Source: CALKGK01 sp964649515
GTDB taxonomy: Bacteria > Bacteroidota > Bacteroidia > Flavobacteriales_D > Sanyastnellaceae
NCBI GenBank assembly: GCA_964649515.1
Contig: CAZYPV010000014.1
Coordinates: 1 to 50,892, forward strand
Reading direction: 5' to 3'
Length of the DNA stretch: 50,892 nt
Shown: piece by piece, positions 33,588-44,000 of the stretch
Numbering within the stretch: position 1 is the first letter of the stretch
Layout: each line of letters opens with the position of its first letter
Notes under the pieces: generated by a model
Seen by the model: only the letters and a program-made list of their open reading frames with translations
Databases searched by the model: none
What the model was told of the DNA's origin: nothing
Made by a program: the position numbers and the translations under genes

Positions 33588-34165
33588 GCGGAAGCAAAGA
33601 CGCCCCCATTGCCATTGGAGATCGCATCACATTCCAAAAAATGAAAGTTGGCGTTAGCGTCATCATTACCCAAGAAGTTTCAAAAATCAACCTAGCGCTG
33701 ATGGCCGCTTGGTGGCTTGGAATGGCAGGATGTGGAGCTGTATTCTTCTACTATTGGCAGAATACTACTGCACAAAGCGATGCCATTTTTTTCGGAATTG
33801 CAACGGCATTTGCGCTGTATTTTATCCTTCGACTTGGAAAAACACTGCTTTGGAGGCTCATCGGAAAAGAGATGATTCTCATCAACGAAAAAGGTATGAG
33901 CGTTAAAAATGCATACGGCACCTACGGAAGAGCCCGTTCATTCCTCCCTGAGAATGTAAAAAAACTCTACCTCATCCCTTACAACGTGAGTAAATTTATG
34001 GAGTTTATGGACCGTTCTTCCTATGTCATTGGTGGTGATACCATTGGTTTCTCTTATCAAGGAAAAGAACATCGTTTTGGAAAGCAATTGGACGAAAAAG
34101 ATGCCAAAGTACTTATCCGCCTAATTGATAAGTCGCTCCGTGAAAGCGTGAAGGCAAGAAGTTAA
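33584..34165 (+). CDS. Small membrane protein with C-terminal PH-like domain, function unknown
   Basis: The 193-residue protein has two predicted transmembrane helices (about 37-57 and 68-85: LALMAAWWLGMAGCGAVFFYYW and AIFFGIATAFALYFILRLG) followed by a cytoplasmic, beta-rich part (EMILINEKGMSVKNAYGTYGRARSFLPENVKKLYLI...GGDTIGFSYQGKEHRFG) of the kind seen in small bacterial PH-like membrane proteins. Its ATG overlaps the bshA stop (ATGA), so it is coupled to bacillithiol synthesis, but nothing in the sequence gives a thiol-related role. Confidence 0.65.
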   Translation: MSGSKDAPIAIGDRITFQKMKVGVSVIITQEVSKINLALMAAWWLGMAGCGAVFFYYWQNTTAQSDAIFFGIATAFALYFILRLGKTLLWRLIGKEMILINEKGMSVKNAYGTYGRARSFLPENVKKLYLIPYNVSKFMEFMDRSSYVIGGDTIGFSYQGKEHRFGKQLDEKDAKVLIRLIDKSLRESVKARS

Positions 34166-34202
34166 GGCTTCAACCACCACAAGTCACACTCTATTCCTTC
34201 AT

Positions 34203-35537
34203 TCAGAACAAACGGAATATTCTCCAGTACCATTCTTTGTCCATGTCCACCCAGTGAATGGCCCCAGAGATGTATTGCTGGGTTTGAATGAGATTCAATT
34301 GGATGCAGCACAAGAGCAGTAAAACAAGCCCAACTTGCAAATAAATAGGCTTTTTCATGTTGAGCACCCCTGCAAACATCAGAAAGAAAAAAGGGTAATA
34401 TTCCACCATCACTCTTGAGCCAAAACTCCCTCCGTAGAACCACATCCACCAACTGCTCAACACGTAAACAATCAAGGCAAAAAAGGCCAAGAATCCTATC
34501 GCTTGGAAGCGAGCATCATTGAACCTTTTTTTCAAAAACAGAGCGACGAACAGCGTGCTGAATACGATCACAAAAGTAATGGGCGTGTAAACAAAGAGTC
34601 CCTTCTTGTAACTGAAAAGAAAATTCACAATTTCCGGTGATGAAAAATTGAACCCTTCGTTGGCATAGGAATACACCCACCATTGTCCGGTTTGAAGCTT
34701 ATAAATCACCAATTGCACCGCGGCGATAAGCACAGGTAGCAGCAAGGTAATGAGCACAAGACTTGGTTTTTTCACGTAGTTGAGGAATCCTTCCTTCAAG
34801 CATGGCCAAGATCCCGCGATGAGGGGTAGCGCGAAAACCACCAATCCGTTGACCGGACGAATGAGAATGATCATCCCCAAGGCAAAAGCGGCCAAAACAA
34901 GATGTTTCCAATGGTGCTTCACAAAGAAAGACTTCACCCCAAAAACAAAAACACTCACCCAAGCAAAAGAGTACACATGGGACATGCTGAACTCTCGAAC
35001 CGTGTAGTAATAGAGGTTACTGGAAAGACCTAAACCAATCATGCAAAGGACAATGACCCAAGGTCGAACAGCAGACAATTCCAAAGTTTTCCTCAACAAA
35101 TGGATGCCCAAAAGAAAATAAAACAAAGCAGCCATCCCGAGCATGAACATGTATGGGAAGGAGTAGCCCGACATTTCACTTCCGCTCAAATAACAATACG
35201 CGTGCGCCATCAAGAAAAAAGGAGCAATGGCCACGGCCGTACCTGCGAAATACTTGTTGGTTCTGTTCCCCTCGAAATTGTAAATGTACCAATAGACTTG
35301 GTTGGGATCACTGGCTCCTTCCACCTCTACCTCTTCGAAAAATCCAAAATTCAAATCCTGAAAAACAAAAACCGCGGGGAGATAGGCATAATAGCCTTTT
35401 CCATCCACCTTCACCACCTTTGACCACTCTTCACTATTGAACGATACCCGATATTGCTGATAAAAAGCCAAGGCGGCGATGCCCATTAAAACAAGATGGA
35501 AATGGAGTTTTTGAAACAAAGAGAAGTCGGTTTTCAT
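34203..35537 (-). CDS. Polytopic membrane protein, glycosyltransferase-like (GT-C type) candidate
   Basis: The 444-residue inner-membrane protein has about ten hydrophobic helices. An N-terminal extracytoplasmic loop carries VKVDGKGYYAYLPAVFVFQDLNFGFFEEVE, a D-rich region in the place where GT-C family enzymes (PMT/ArnT-like) keep their catalytic acidic residues. A later loop, SSWWMWFYGGSFGSRVMVEYYP, also resembles that group. The ATG at 35537 is preferred; an in-frame TTG 27 bases upstream would add nine residues. It is monocistronic. The donor and acceptor are unknown. Confidence 0.65.
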   Translation of the reverse strand: MKTDFSLFQKLHFHLVLMGIAALAFYQQYRVSFNSEEWSKVVKVDGKGYYAYLPAVFVFQDLNFGFFEEVEVEGASDPNQVYWYIYNFEGNRTNKYFAGTAVAIAPFFLMAHAYCYLSGSEMSGYSFPYMFMLGMAALFYFLLGIHLLRKTLELSAVRPWVIVLCMIGLGLSSNLYYYTVREFSMSHVYSFAWVSVFVFGVKSFFVKHHWKHLVLAAFALGMIILIRPVNGLVVFALPLIAGSWPCLKEGFLNYVKKPSLVLITLLLPVLIAAVQLVIYKLQTGQWWVYSYANEGFNFSSPEIVNFLFSYKKGLFVYTPITFVIVFSTLFVALFLKKRFNDARFQAIGFLAFFALIVYVLSSWWMWFYGGSFGSRVMVEYYPFFFLMFAGVLNMKKPIYLQVGLVLLLLCCIQLNLIQTQQYISGAIHWVDMDKEWYWRIFRLF

Positions 35538-35681
35538 GGCTTCTTGCAAGGACTGAAAGCGCAATGATAACGAAAAGGAACTTGGAATGGTATTTCAAAG
35601 CCTCAACTTCTGCTCGTTTTGCGGTGTTCTGATCGCTTTTAACTACCTTTCTTCTGCTAAAACATTGAAAAACACCAAACG

Positions 35682-36992
35682 ATGCGCTTCTTTTCACCCC
35701 TTTTTATCATTTCCTCTAGTGTGCTTTGGAGTATGACCGTCTTTGGACAAGAGCATTATTTTCCTCCTACCTTAGGGAACGATTGGGAGAGTCTTTCTCC
35801 TGATTCCTTGGGCTGGTGTGAAGAGAACATCAATGCGCTTTATGATTTTCTCGAAGCGGAAAACAGCAAGGCCTTCATTGTTCTGAAAGGAGGTAGAATG
35901 GTGCTTGAAAAATATTACGGCAGTTTCACCCAAGATAGTCTGTGGTATTGGGCTTCTGCGGGCAAGACCATTACCGCCTTTGTAACGGGAATGGCGCAAG
36001 AAGAGGGTTTTCTTGATATTGACGACTCGAGCAGCGACTATCTTTCTGAGTCCTGGACGAACTGCTCTCTCGAAGATGAAGCGTTGATAACCGTTCGCAA
36101 CCAGTTGAGCATGACCAGCGGATTGAACGATGAAGACATTGATGTGGATTGCACGGATCCCGAGTGTTTGACCTGCCTCGTTCCTCCCAACGAGCGCTGG
36201 GCTTATCACAATGCTCCCTATACCCTGCTCGACCAAGTTATTGAAGGAGCTACGGGAATGAACCTCAACTTTTATACCTATACCCGATTGGGAATCCCAA
36301 TTGGAATGCAAGGCGCTTTTGTGAACTTGGGGTACAACAATGTGTTTTTCTCCACACCAAGAGACATGGCAAGGTTTGGGGTCCTGATGGCCAATGACGG
36401 TGTTTGGGACGGGCTTACCATCATGAACGATGGTGACTATTTTGAAGCAATGATTAGCCCTTCACAAGACCTCAACTCTTCTTACGGCTATTTGTGGTGG
36501 TTGAACGGACAAGCATCGCACATGCTTCCCGGTTTTCAGTTTCAAATACCCGGACCGCTCAGTCCGAATGCACCCAACGATGTGTATGCAGCTTTGGGTA
36601 AAAACGGACAAATTCTCAGCATTTCGCCCAGTCAAGATTTGATTGTGGTTCGTATGGGAGACGCTACCGAGGAAAGCTTCATTGCCAATAACTTGCACGA
36701 TGAAATATGGCAAAGAGTGATGGAATTGGAGTGTGAAACTTCGGTGGCTGAAGTAAGTCAACCTCGGGTTCGAGCATTTCCCAATCCCTCTAACGGACTC
36801 ATTCAGTTGAGTTCACCTCCTTCCTCAAATGAGACCCTGATACTTCTGAACACCTTAGGACAAGAGTGCTGGCGTGGATCTTATGGTGAGTATGGCATCG
36901 ATGTACGCCACCTTAAAAAAGGCAGCTACTACCTGGTTTTGCCCAATCAAGATGAGCAAGGAGGTGTTATTCGAGTTCAAATTCAATTGTAA
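35682..36992 (+). CDS. T9SS-exported serine hydrolase (beta-lactamase-fold)
   Basis: The 436-residue protein has a signal peptide (FFSPLFIISSSVLWSMTVFGQ) and a class C beta-lactamase-like serine hydrolase domain with S92-A-G-K95 as the nucleophile motif, Y175-H-N177 as the YxN motif, and a GKNG stretch near 305-308. The C-terminus (AFPNPSNGLIQLSS... LNTLGQECWRG... LKKGSYYLVL) is a type A T9SS sorting domain, so the enzyme is carried to the cell surface or medium. Likely an esterase, amidase or D-peptidase. A TACCTTTC word at 35644-35651 is a one-mismatch promoter candidate. Confidence 0.85.
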   Translation: MRFFSPLFIISSSVLWSMTVFGQEHYFPPTLGNDWESLSPDSLGWCEENINALYDFLEAENSKAFIVLKGGRMVLEKYYGSFTQDSLWYWASAGKTITAFVTGMAQEEGFLDIDDSSSDYLSESWTNCSLEDEALITVRNQLSMTSGLNDEDIDVDCTDPECLTCLVPPNERWAYHNAPYTLLDQVIEGATGMNLNFYTYTRLGIPIGMQGAFVNLGYNNVFFSTPRDMARFGVLMANDGVWDGLTIMNDGDYFEAMISPSQDLNSSYGYLWWLNGQASHMLPGFQFQIPGPLSPNAPNDVYAALGKNGQILSISPSQDLIVVRMGDATEESFIANNLHDEIWQRVMELECETSVAEVSQPRVRAFPNPSNGLIQLSSPPSSNETLILLNTLGQECWRGSYGEYGIDVRHLKKGSYYLVLPNQDEQGGVIRVQIQL

Positions 36993-37044
36993 TTCAAGTT
37001 TTGATAAGATTACTTTGGAATCTACCTAATGACCTCCAAAGGCA

Positions 37045-37398
37045 TCAATAGCTCAACTTTTCAGTCAGTTCTTGAATGAAAGAATCTTGGTGAATTAACT
37101 TGATTTTGGGAATGTTCGGAACCTCACATCGATTTTCGCTGATGATGAACATCTCTACGTTATCCTGAAGCGAACATATTGAGAACAACAAGGATTGCAA
37201 GTCTTTGGAAAATTGTTCGTGTATATAGATGTGGAAAAGCCTTCCCTTATAACTGCTCAAATACTTTCGAAATAGATGCTCCATTTCGAAAGCACGTATG
37301 CGCACATTGGAGTTGATGTGCCGAATGAGATTGACATTGATTAAGTTGGCCGTTTCATTGGGGTCTAGGAGTATTATGTCGCGAGGTTTATTCTTCAT
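37045..37398 (-). CDS. Degenerate response-regulator receiver-like protein
   Basis: The 117-residue protein has the alternating strand-helix pattern of a CheY-type receiver. It starts DIILLDPNETANLINVNLIRHI, which parallels the usual ILLVDDDEINNFLNQRLI pattern of Bacteroidota receivers, but the acidic triad is reduced to D12-P-N14-E15. Where the phosphate-accepting aspartate is expected (RLFHIYIHEQF) there is none, and the switch lysine is not placed. It is next to a two-component cluster, which suits a phosphorylation-independent partner. Fold assignment is inference. The start ATG is at 37398. Confidence 0.5.
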   Translation of the reverse strand: MKNKPRDIILLDPNETANLINVNLIRHINSNVRIRAFEMEHLFRKYLSSYKGRLFHIYIHEQFSKDLQSLLFSICSLQDNVEMFIISENRCEVPNIPKIKLIHQDSFIQELTEKLSY

Positions 37399-37415
37399 GC
37401 TGATCAGTCTAATTG

Positions 37416-37433
37416 CAGTACATTACAGTACAT
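37416..37433. promoter_or_regulatory. Tandem CAGTACAT direct repeat (putative regulator site)
   Basis: CAGTACAT occurs at 37416-37423 and again at 37426-37433, spaced exactly 10 bases, one helical turn. It lies 18 bases upstream of the start at 37398. Each copy contains the GTAC palindrome. Tandem sites on one helix face are typical of NarL/LuxR-type regulators such as those encoded next door, so this is a candidate binding site. Confidence 0.35.
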
Positions 37434-37513
37434 AGCAAATTTCCAACATGAACAGCAATCTTAAAATCGAGGAGACGTTGAAATTACATAAGTAAAACCC
37501 TTATGCTTTACCT

Positions 37514-38131
37514 TTACTTACCATTGATTTTCTGAATCAACCCGATGGCACTGCGCACCTTGTATTTCGCAAAGATGTTTCTTTTGTGCGATTCTACCGT
37601 TTTGATACTGATGAACAATTCCTCAGCAATGGCTTGGTTTTTTTTGTCTTGAAGCACCAATTCCAGCACTTCCTTTTCTCGGGTGCTGAGAATGACCTCC
37701 AATTCTTGTTCTTCTTTGGCTTTCATCATGCCGTTCAAGAGCTGATCTTTAATGCTGTGGCTGAGGAAGGTAGTGCCTTTTTCACTCGAAAATGCCGCTT
37801 GGAGGTCGGCCAGCGAATCTGATTTTGAAATGACACCACTAGCTCCTGCACTGATCCAATTTCTCACATCTTCATTTTCCACTTCAGCCGAGTAAACGAA
37901 AAGTCTCGGAGTTTTTTCGAGGAGCGCTTTTACATAAGGACGCGTATTTCCATCAGACAGATTCAAATCCAATAGAACGAATTCCATGTGTTCCGCTTTT
38001 GCCAACCATTGTTCCAATCGTTTGCACGAGGTAATGACCGTTTGCTTGTACTCACCAACATTTTTCTTTACAAAGTAGTCGATGGCTTCAGCGATCAGGG
38101 GGTGATCATCAACAACAAGGTAGTTTGGCAT
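37514..38131 (-). CDS. NarL/LuxR-family response regulator
   Basis: The 205-residue regulator has a complete receiver: D8-D9 in VVDDHP, phosphoacceptor D55 in LLDLNLSDG, and the lysine in GVISKS. A LuxR-type helix-turn-helix closes it (TREKEVLELVLQDKKNQAIAEELFISIKTVESHKRNIFAKYKVRS). It is the natural partner of the TPR histidine kinase at 38918-40783, which has the matching HisKA_3 form. A second regulator-like gene lies between them. Target genes are unknown. Confidence 0.9.
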   Translation of the reverse strand: MPNYLVVDDHPLIAEAIDYFVKKNVGEYKQTVITSCKRLEQWLAKAEHMEFVLLDLNLSDGNTRPYVKALLEKTPRLFVYSAEVENEDVRNWISAGASGVISKSDSLADLQAAFSSEKGTTFLSHSIKDQLLNGMMKAKEEQELEVILSTREKEVLELVLQDKKNQAIAEELFISIKTVESHKRNIFAKYKVRSAIGLIQKINGK

Positions 38132-38260
38132 AAAATTGAATTCGTTACTTTATCGTTAGGTGGTTACGCTCATTGCTGATGTAATACAAAAACGAAAGCG
38201 CTCAATTCGTGAAAGTACAAAAACTCAGTAGGATAGCCAAATGGCTACTATACCTTCGTT

Positions 38261-38827
38261 TCAGGACTTTGTAAGATGGACATTTGAAAATATACTTCGC
38301 AAAAGCGCATGAATTTCTTCTTTTTTGAGCTTCAATTCCAAAGCGGCCTTTTCGATGCTTTGTCCCTTGACGATCATTCTCAAAAGACCTTGTTCTCGTT
38401 GATTGAACTGACTGATCCATTCAGGCAATGCCGACAAGCCTTTGAGTTCTCGCCGAACAGGATGAGTGAGGTCCATACCACCTTCTAAGGATTGAAACAT
38501 GCTTCGGTGAAGCAACTCGGGTGGATGAGCTTTGGACACCAATCCTTTGGCGCCTAGGCGATAAGCATCCATTTGGCTCCATGCATCAACAAAAGAACTC
38601 ATCAAAAGGAAGGGACGATCTTGTAACCATTCATCACGAACGTTCAAATCCAAATCAAAAACAAAACGCAAATCGGCCAAAAGGAGATCGCACTGTTCGC
38701 AATTGGGGAGCTTGGTAGGATCAAGGCCCAGTAGTACTTCAGCACTGAAATCGGGAGACAGTTCCACCTTTTCTTTAATGACTTCTGCTAATCGGTATTG
38801 GGGTTCTATAATTCCTATTTGAATCAT
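38261..38827 (-). CDS. Divergent LuxR-type response regulator-like protein
   Basis: The 188-residue protein has the same two-domain layout as its neighbour but is altered. The acidic pocket reads GIIEPQ (only E8), while D52 in LLLADLR could accept phosphate and a lysine in GLVSKAHPPEL is kept. The C-terminal part (FNQREQGLLRMIVKGQSIEKAALELKLKKEEIHALLRSIFSNV) follows LuxR helix-turn-helix spacing but lacks the usual TVxxH recognition residues. It may bind DNA weakly or act as a partner of the normal regulator. It lies between that gene and the kinase gene on the same strand. Confidence 0.6.
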   Translation of the reverse strand: MIQIGIIEPQYRLAEVIKEKVELSPDFSAEVLLGLDPTKLPNCEQCDLLLADLRFVFDLDLNVRDEWLQDRPFLLMSSFVDAWSQMDAYRLGAKGLVSKAHPPELLHRSMFQSLEGGMDLTHPVRRELKGLSALPEWISQFNQREQGLLRMIVKGQSIEKAALELKLKKEEIHALLRSIFSNVHLTKS

Positions 38828-38917
38828 CTTAGGGCTTTGAACAAAATTCGCACAAAACCCTGACCCCGAGCTACGAAGAATGCCGTATTCCTTAAGAACG
38901 AACTATTGCCGGTTCAT

Positions 38918-40783
38918 CTATAAACCCTTGGGAATGTCAAACGAAATTTGCGTTCCTCCCTCCTGTTCCAGCTTAAATTGTCCGCCCAAATCAAGCACCC
39001 TTGCCCTCATGTTATTCAAGCCGTGCCCCATGTTTTCTCCATCGAGATCAAAGCCTTTTCCATCGTCGATGATTTGGAAGGAAAAGACCTCTTGTTCTGA
39101 GCGAATTCGGATGGTGATGGTCTTGCAATTCGCGTGCTTGATGGCATTGTTTACTGCTTCCTGACAAATGCGATAAATCCCCAAGGCCTTACTAGCTGGA
39201 ATTTCCTCGGCAATCCGTGGGAAATCGACATTGGAACTCACCTCAAACCGCTCGAGGAAACGGTTCAGCTCTTTTCCAAAATCACTCAAACTGATGGCAT
39301 TTTCCTTGGCCGCCCAGATGGTTTTCCGCAATTCCAGCATGGCTCCTCGGCTAAATTCAGCGATGGAATCAAGTTGTTCTTTCAAAGCTTCATCTTCACT
39401 TCGGTAAGCGAGAACATCCAATTTGCTAGTAATCAAAGTGAGTTCTGCTCCGATGTGATCATGCAGGTCTCTTGATATGCGTACCTTTTCTTCTTGTGCT
39501 TCCAGTGCAATGGCCTTTCGTTTCGCCTCTTTCTGAGCAATTCGTTTTCGAGCAACGAGGAAGAGTACAATCAATAAGAGTATGGCAAAAACAATGATGC
39601 CTTTGATCCATAAGTCTTTCACCTCACTAGCTGCCCTTTCCTTCTCCGCTTCCAATTGGCTGGCCAAGGCTTGAGCTTTACTTTCCTTCACTTCAAGTTG
39701 CTTTTCCAGCGCAATCACGGTTTTTTGTGCTTCCTCTTGGAGCATGGAGTCTTGATAGGCATTAACAAGATCGACATACTCAATGGCATTTTTATAGGTT
39801 CTTTTGGCTGAATAATAATCAACAAAGCTTTGGTACAGGTGCTCTTTCTCTTTCCAAGACCCCGTATTTCCATAGAGTGCTTCGGCTTCAAAAAGATGGT
39901 TCTTAGCGCTTCGAAGGAGGTTCAGTTTGATGTCGGTTCGAGCCAAACGCGCATGAGCGAAAGCCCGTCCTGATGTACTCCCCACTTCTTCATACCAACC
40001 AAGAATGTTTTCAAAATCACTTTTGGCCGATAAATAATCCCCTTGACGCTCATGGATTACGCCTCGATTTCGAAAATATTCGGTGGTGCGAACAGATGCC
40101 AAGCGCTCTGCAAGGGCTAAGTCTTGATCCATGATCTGTTCTGCGGCGGCAATTTCATTCAAAGCAATGAGCTGCGATGCGGCATTGGTTCTAGCGAGCA
40201 GATAACTCAAGGAGTCTCCAACTTCCAAAAACAACTTCGCTGCTTCCAATTGGGTATCATGCGCTTCTCGATAACTCTTCGCAACGCCCAAAAGGTTGCC
40301 CACGTTGTTTTTAATTTGAGCAGATCGGTACACGTCTCCTAAATCCAAATAGATCGCTGCGGCCTTTGAATACTCCTCCATGGCGAGTTTCAAATTCCCC
40401 ATTTCTTGATGTGCCAAAGCTATTTTTGACCGACTCGCAGCTATTCCGGCCTGGTCTCCCAGTTGCTCTCTCAAAGCCAAACTCTTTTCTCCCAATTCCT
40501 TCAAACGAGCATAATTCCCCTCGCTATGGTAGGCAAAGCTGGCGTCATTATACGCTAACGCGAGCAAGGAATCCGATTCCAATTCTTTGGCAAGCGCTAT
40601 GGCTTTATCGCCGTATTCTTTCGAGATGGTGATGTTTTCATAAGCGGCAAAATAGGCGATGTCTCGATAGGTTTGAAGCTCGTGAAGCGGGGAATCAAAG
40701 CGTTGTAAGGATAGCAAGGAGTCCAGTTGTGCATTCAAACACAAGCCACTGAGGAGAAGACCAAGGGTGAAAATCAACTTCAT
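38918..40783 (-). CDS. TPR-containing sensor histidine kinase (HisKA_3 type)
   Basis: The 621-residue kinase has a signal sequence (MKLIFTLGLLLSGLCLNAQ), then a periplasmic array of tetratricopeptide repeats to about residue 340, a coiled coil, one transmembrane helix (WIKGIIVFAILLLIVLFLVARKR, about 395-417), and a cytoplasmic kinase. The phosphoacceptor is H441 in RISRDLHDHIGAEL. The ATPase domain has the N-box EAVNNAIKHA, G1 DDGKGFD and G2 GHGLNNM. This form normally phosphorylates NarL-type regulators, one of which is encoded downstream. The ATG at 40783 starts the signal peptide; longer frames are not supported. Confidence 0.88.
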   Translation of the reverse strand: MKLIFTLGLLLSGLCLNAQLDSLLSLQRFDSPLHELQTYRDIAYFAAYENITISKEYGDKAIALAKELESDSLLALAYNDASFAYHSEGNYARLKELGEKSLALREQLGDQAGIAASRSKIALAHQEMGNLKLAMEEYSKAAAIYLDLGDVYRSAQIKNNVGNLLGVAKSYREAHDTQLEAAKLFLEVGDSLSYLLARTNAASQLIALNEIAAAEQIMDQDLALAERLASVRTTEYFRNRGVIHERQGDYLSAKSDFENILGWYEEVGSTSGRAFAHARLARTDIKLNLLRSAKNHLFEAEALYGNTGSWKEKEHLYQSFVDYYSAKRTYKNAIEYVDLVNAYQDSMLQEEAQKTVIALEKQLEVKESKAQALASQLEAEKERAASEVKDLWIKGIIVFAILLLIVLFLVARKRIAQKEAKRKAIALEAQEEKVRISRDLHDHIGAELTLITSKLDVLAYRSEDEALKEQLDSIAEFSRGAMLELRKTIWAAKENAISLSDFGKELNRFLERFEVSSNVDFPRIAEEIPASKALGIYRICQEAVNNAIKHANCKTITIRIRSEQEVFSFQIIDDGKGFDLDGENMGHGLNNMRARVLDLGGQFKLEQEGGTQISFDIPKGL

Positions 40784-41017
40784 GGAGTAAATGTACATTT
40801 TATCGTTCGCTTCTGGAATGTGATTCCTCTTCATGCGTTTACTTACGGAAAAGCACACATAAAGTTCAACACCGTGGATCACTGTTTCATACACCTGAGC
40901 GCTGATTCATCTGCACTTCCCCTTGTTGGAGCTTTCTTTGGTCATTGAAGTCCGAGCTGTGATTCTTCTCTTCATCAATGCTTAGGTATTTTCTCGAATT
41001 AACTACAACTTTGCATC

Positions 41018-44000
41018 ATGCAGGCAGATCACGATGCGACATCGTTCCTTCGAATTCGAGGTGCTCGGGAACACAATTTGAAGAACCTTTCTCTGGATCT
41101 TCCTCATCACCAATTGATTGGGGTGATTGGTCCTTCTGGCTCAGGGAAATCCTCGCTCGTTCACCAGGTCATCGCGCAAGAGGCTCAAAGTGCTTTTTTG
41201 GAGTTCGTTCCCCGTGCTCAGCATAAATTCCTCCCCAAACTTTCGCCCGTAGCTGTAGATAGTGTTGAAGGATTGCGTCCAGTAGTGGCTTTGAAACAGG
41301 CCTCCGTACTCGGAACAAAATCAAGCACTTCATTGGGCACGAGTACCGGACTTTATGATCATTTCAGACTTCTTTTTGCTCGTTTTGCGCAATCGAAAAC
41401 GCACGAAAGTGGTCGAAGAAGCTTCTTTTCACCCCATCACCCCGAAGGAGCATGTGAACACTGTCGGGGGATTGGAAAAGTGGAATTCATCGACGAGGAA
41501 AAGCTCATTCAAGATCCAAAAAAGAGCCTTCGAAATGGATGCCTTTCCCCCACACTACCCAACGGTTATATCATGTATTCACAACTCACGCTCGACTCCT
41601 TGAATATGGTGTGTGAAGCGCATGATTTTAATATTGATATTCCGTGGGAAGAACTCGGCGAGGATCAAAAGGAGGTTATTTTCAATGGATCTTCTCGAAT
41701 CAAGGTTCCCCTCGGCAAACACACTGAAGAGAGCCGATTGAAGTGGACGGGGCTAAAAGCCAAGGCACGAGAAGCCGATTTCTACCAGGGCATTCTAAAA
41801 AGCATGAACGGCATTCTTGAAAGAGATCGGAATCCCAACATTCTTAAATATACGAGTGCAAAAATGTGTCCTTCCTGCCAAGGTGATCGCTTAAATCAGC
41901 GCGCTTTGTCTTTTACCATTCTTGATCGCAACATTGCCCATTACAACCGGCTGCCACTCCACGAACTTCTCCAAGCTCTAAATGACATTGAAGAAGCGAT
42001 TCCCAAAAGCGCTTCAATTTGCTCACTCATGAAGCAACAAATCGAGCAGTATTTGAATTTCGGTTTCGAGCGGCTTTCCATGAAATCAAAACTGAAGGAG
42101 ATGTCTTCTGGTCAGGCTCAAGTCCTTCACATGCTCTCACAAGTGGATTCTGGTTTGACGGATTTGATCTACGTTTTTGACGAGCCAAGTTCTGGGCTAC
42201 ACCCGAGCATGCGGGAAAAGTTGATTCACCTTTTTCGAAAGCTCGTGAATGTGGGAAATACGGTTTTCATTGTTGAACACGATTTGCAAATGATTGCCCA
42301 ATGCGATTACCTCATCGAATTGGGTCCGGGTGCGGGCAGTGAAGGCGGCGAGCTGCTGTTTGCGGGGAGCCTAGCTGAGTATTTGAAAGATCCAACACGA
42401 GTGACTGCCAAGTTATTGATGGAAGAAGCAAAAAGCACGGCTTCAAAAGAAAAACTCCCTCCTTTGATCAGCCTTGATCCAACAAAATTGCTGAAAAAGG
42501 AGGATTTCTTGGGCAGGTTCTCCGTGCTTCCGGCCAGTCCGTCCACACAGAGTCAGGAGGACTTTCGCTATCTCACTCAACAATTTCCCGATGCGATTCA
42601 AATCACCCAGCAATCGATGGGAAAAAACGCAAGAAGCAACCCCGCCACCTACGTTGGTTTGGCAGAATTGATACGGGATGAATTTGCAAAAGTGGCCAAG
42701 AAAACGCGACTCAATTTGAAGAAGAGCAACTTCAGTTTTAATACCAAAGGAGGCAGGTGCGAAACGTGCCTTGGCGCTGGGAAAATTGAGGTGGGAATGC
42801 ACTTTTTGGGGAAGATAGAAACCGTGTGTGACGACTGTTCTGGCAAGCGCTTTAAAGATGATGTTTTGGCGTGCTCTCTCAATGGAAAGAACATTTCAGA
42901 CATCTTCGAAATGAGCGTGAATAAAGCCTTCGAGCACTTTACGAGAAGTATTGGCCAGCACCATTCAATTCTTCGATGCTTGTCCCTACTCAAAAATTTG
43001 GGCTTGGGATATTTGCTTTTGGGGCAATCTTCGGGAAGTCTTTCTGGTGGTGAGGCGAAAAGAATAAAATTGGCTAAACACTTATTGAGTAAACCCACAA
43101 AGGCTCAACTTTTCCTCATTAATGAGCCTGGAGCGGGCTTGCATGAGCGGGATCTTCATCAACTCAACACGGTTTTGAGAGCCTTGTGCGAAGAGGGTCA
43201 CGGAGTAATGGTGCACGCCTTTCGCAAAGGTTTCCTCGAAGAAGCAGATGTGCTCCTCAATGCAGAAGATTCCGCTTCGTTCTTTACTCCTTTGCTTCAA
43301 CACAAGCAAAATTCCCTCGAAGCAAAAAAACCGAATTCCATTGCGCTGAGAGGTGTTCGAACAAATCACTTACAGCACCTTGATATCAACATTCCAAAAA
43401 ACAAGATTACCGCAATCATCGGTCGTTCGGGCTCAGGAAAAACTTCTCTGGCTTTCGGAACAATTGCGGCTGAATGCGAGGCGCGCTACCTCAAAAATTG
43501 GAGTCCGCACATCCAAGGCTTGCTTCGGAAAAACAATACTGCAGATCTTGATCGTGTGGAAGGTCTGAGTGCTTGCGTGACACTTCGTCAATTTGAACAC
43601 GGCTCAAACAGCAAATCTACAGTAGAAACGGTGTCGGGAATTGGTCTTCCTTTGCGTTTACTCTTTTCTCGCTTGCATGGCTTAGAACATCCCAATCTTC
43701 AAATAGAAGCCAGTGAATTCTCTTACCACCGTTCATCCTCGGCTTGTCCAAAATGCAAGGGAAAAGGAACGATTCAGGTCATTCAAGAAAAAAATCTCAT
43801 CGCCAATGAGAATGCTGATTTGAGTGCGGCTTTCATTCAGAATACGGCTTTGAATTACTACACCAATGCTCACGGACAATTCATGGCCATTTGGAAAAAG
43901 CTTTGTGAGGAATGGAACTTTGAAAACGGTCCCATTAGCACGTGGACGAATGAACAAGTGAATGCATTTTGGCATGGAACGGGGGATCGGGTTTACGAGT

